From the NCBI GenBank assembly GCA_024628785.1, contig CP102405.1, forward strand, positions 682,001-746,000: 64,000 nt of DNA, read 5' to 3'. A program made the translations under genes and the position numbers. This DNA is from Fusobacteria bacterium ZRK30 (GTDB taxonomy: Bacteria; Fusobacteriota; Fusobacteriia; Fusobacteriales; Fusobacteriaceae). Of this stretch, positions 63,323 through 64,000 are shown one piece after another (the stretch's first letter is position 1; every line of letters begins with the position of its first letter). Under the pieces are notes generated by a model. It was not told the DNA's origin. It searched no databases and worked only from the letters and a program-made list of their open reading frames with translations.

Positions 63323-63541
63323 AATAAAATCTCCTGAGGGTAAATTAGATAAATGTTAGTATAATATATTATACTAATATTTTTTTTAAAATCAAAACTA
63401 TTAAATGACAACTTTTATCTGAGGTCTATACATTTAAAATAAAGAAAAAATCTGGTTCTTAACAAGGTTTTGATTGTCGCAAATATTGAGAAAATAATAA
63501 ATTTTGGCATCATTGAGTGCTTTTTAAAAGGAGATAAATTT

Positions 63542-64000
63542 ATGATAAAGAAATTTTTTACATTTGCAGCAGGGAATTGGCTGGGAATACTTTTCGGAAT
63601 AATGACCACCCCTATCCTCACAAGAATACTGACACCAGAGGAATTCGGACAGGCGGCTATGTATTTACTGGTAATAAATACCATAGGTCCCATGCTGTTA
63701 TTGGGGACGGTGGATACCTATAGTCGTTTTTTTTATGAGGAGACCAGGGAACTTCGTGGGAATCTCCTGCATAATACAATAAAATATCCACTGATCTTAA
63801 CAGGGATAGTTGGGATAATCGGGTTATTTTCCTATAGATGGATAGGAGAATTTTTATTCAAAGACCCGGATTTTTCTGTAGTTTTGGTTCTGGTACTTGC
63901 TCTATTTTTTCACCATCTCCAGCTCTTTACCGACTATGTATTGAGATTGAATGAATCTTATAAATTATATTCAGTTTTTACTTTCTCCCGGAAGTTTTTT
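63542..64000 (+). CDS. Wzx-type polysaccharide flippase (partial)
   Basis: Open to the right edge: 153 codons from ATG 63542, with AAAAGGAG about 8 bases before. 'FTFAAGNWLGILFGIMTTPILTRILTPEEFGQAAMY' is the MOP-superfamily flippase N-terminus, with four to five membrane helices visible. It should flip a lipid-linked repeat unit. It begins a surface-polysaccharide locus that continues past the window. Confidence 0.87.
   Translation, partial: MIKKFFTFAAGNWLGILFGIMTTPILTRILTPEEFGQAAMYLLVINTIGPMLLLGTVDTYSRFFYEETRELRGNLLHNTIKYPLILTGIVGIIGLFSYRWIGEFLFKDPDFSVVLVLVLALFFHHLQLFTDYVLRLNESYKLYSVFTFSRKFF

Noticed and set aside
63415-63693. Minus-strand frame across the flippase start
   Set aside because: Overlaps the clear plus-strand flippase, which has a ribosome site and family signature.

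Overview
The window is a low-GC, gene-dense chromosomal segment from an anaerobic diderm bacterium, most likely a marine fusobacterium of the Psychrilyobacter/Ilyobacter/Propionigenium type. This placement is inferred from gene content, not from a marker search. An outer membrane is indicated by a MipA/OmpV-type beta-barrel protein, an LPS heptose kinase (rfaE1) and mannose/flippase/glycosyltransferase genes. Anaerobic life is indicated by an Rnf complex, HydG with its TM1266-type partner, a flavodiiron protein, reverse rubrerythrin and rubredoxin. Shine-Dalgarno sites are strong, and they move several starts downstream of the longest open frame. I see no IS element, prophage, rRNA operon or CRISPR array.

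Layout. 1-4.3 kb: end of a YvcK-like gene, a radical SAM protein, tRNA-Tyr, tuf and a POT peptide transporter. 4.3-8.9 kb (minus): SAM-I riboswitch, UPF0397-type ECF transporter (S, fused A-A', T) and metK. 8.9-12.7 kb: MipA-like protein, rfaE1-ispF, dprA. 12.7-18.1 kb: rnfCDGEAB. 18.2-26.1 kb: DMT exporter, a start-less small gene, recQ, two paralogous NUDIX genes around a lone iron-type binding lipoprotein, hydG and its TM1266-type partner. 26.4-33.3 kb: flavodoxin-like protein, sstT, a methyltransferase with a tiny upstream ORF, glyA behind an attenuator-like leader, flavodiiron protein, ddl. 33.3-35 kb: small unknown genes, a decayed GH15 fragment, a SixA-like phosphatase. 35-40.1 kb: a redox island of marR, an AhpD-like gene, a lipoyl-domain/dihydrolipoamide dehydrogenase fusion and lplA on the minus strand, with reverse rubrerythrin and rubredoxin divergent. 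The island is bracketed by two copies of a 145-150 bp structured repeat.

40.2-47 kb: DUF1254/DUF1214 lipoprotein, the ruvC-histidine kinase-trmL-transglycosylase cluster, then a sigma factor and PhoH/PIN protein. 47-55.6 kb: a lysine/DAP regulon (lysC-asd-dapA-dapB-dapH-aminotransferase-dapF) behind a lysine riboswitch, with the probable N-acetyl-DAP deacetylase divergent. Together they give the complete acetyl-DAP branch. 55.7-64 kb: a YbiT-type ABC-F protein with a degenerate second ATPase site, manC, an AAC(3)-like acetyltransferase, an MBL hydrolase, a DEDD exonuclease, an exported unknown, a GT14 glycosyltransferase and the start of a Wzx-type flippase.

The best candidates for something new are: the lipoyl-Lpd/LplA/AhpD module, which looks like a self-contained lipoyl-dependent peroxide or disulfide reductase; the paired structured repeat flanking it, whose hairpin changes but keeps its fold; the glyA leader with promoter, 25-codon ORF and terminator; and a POT transporter lacking the ExxER coupling motif.
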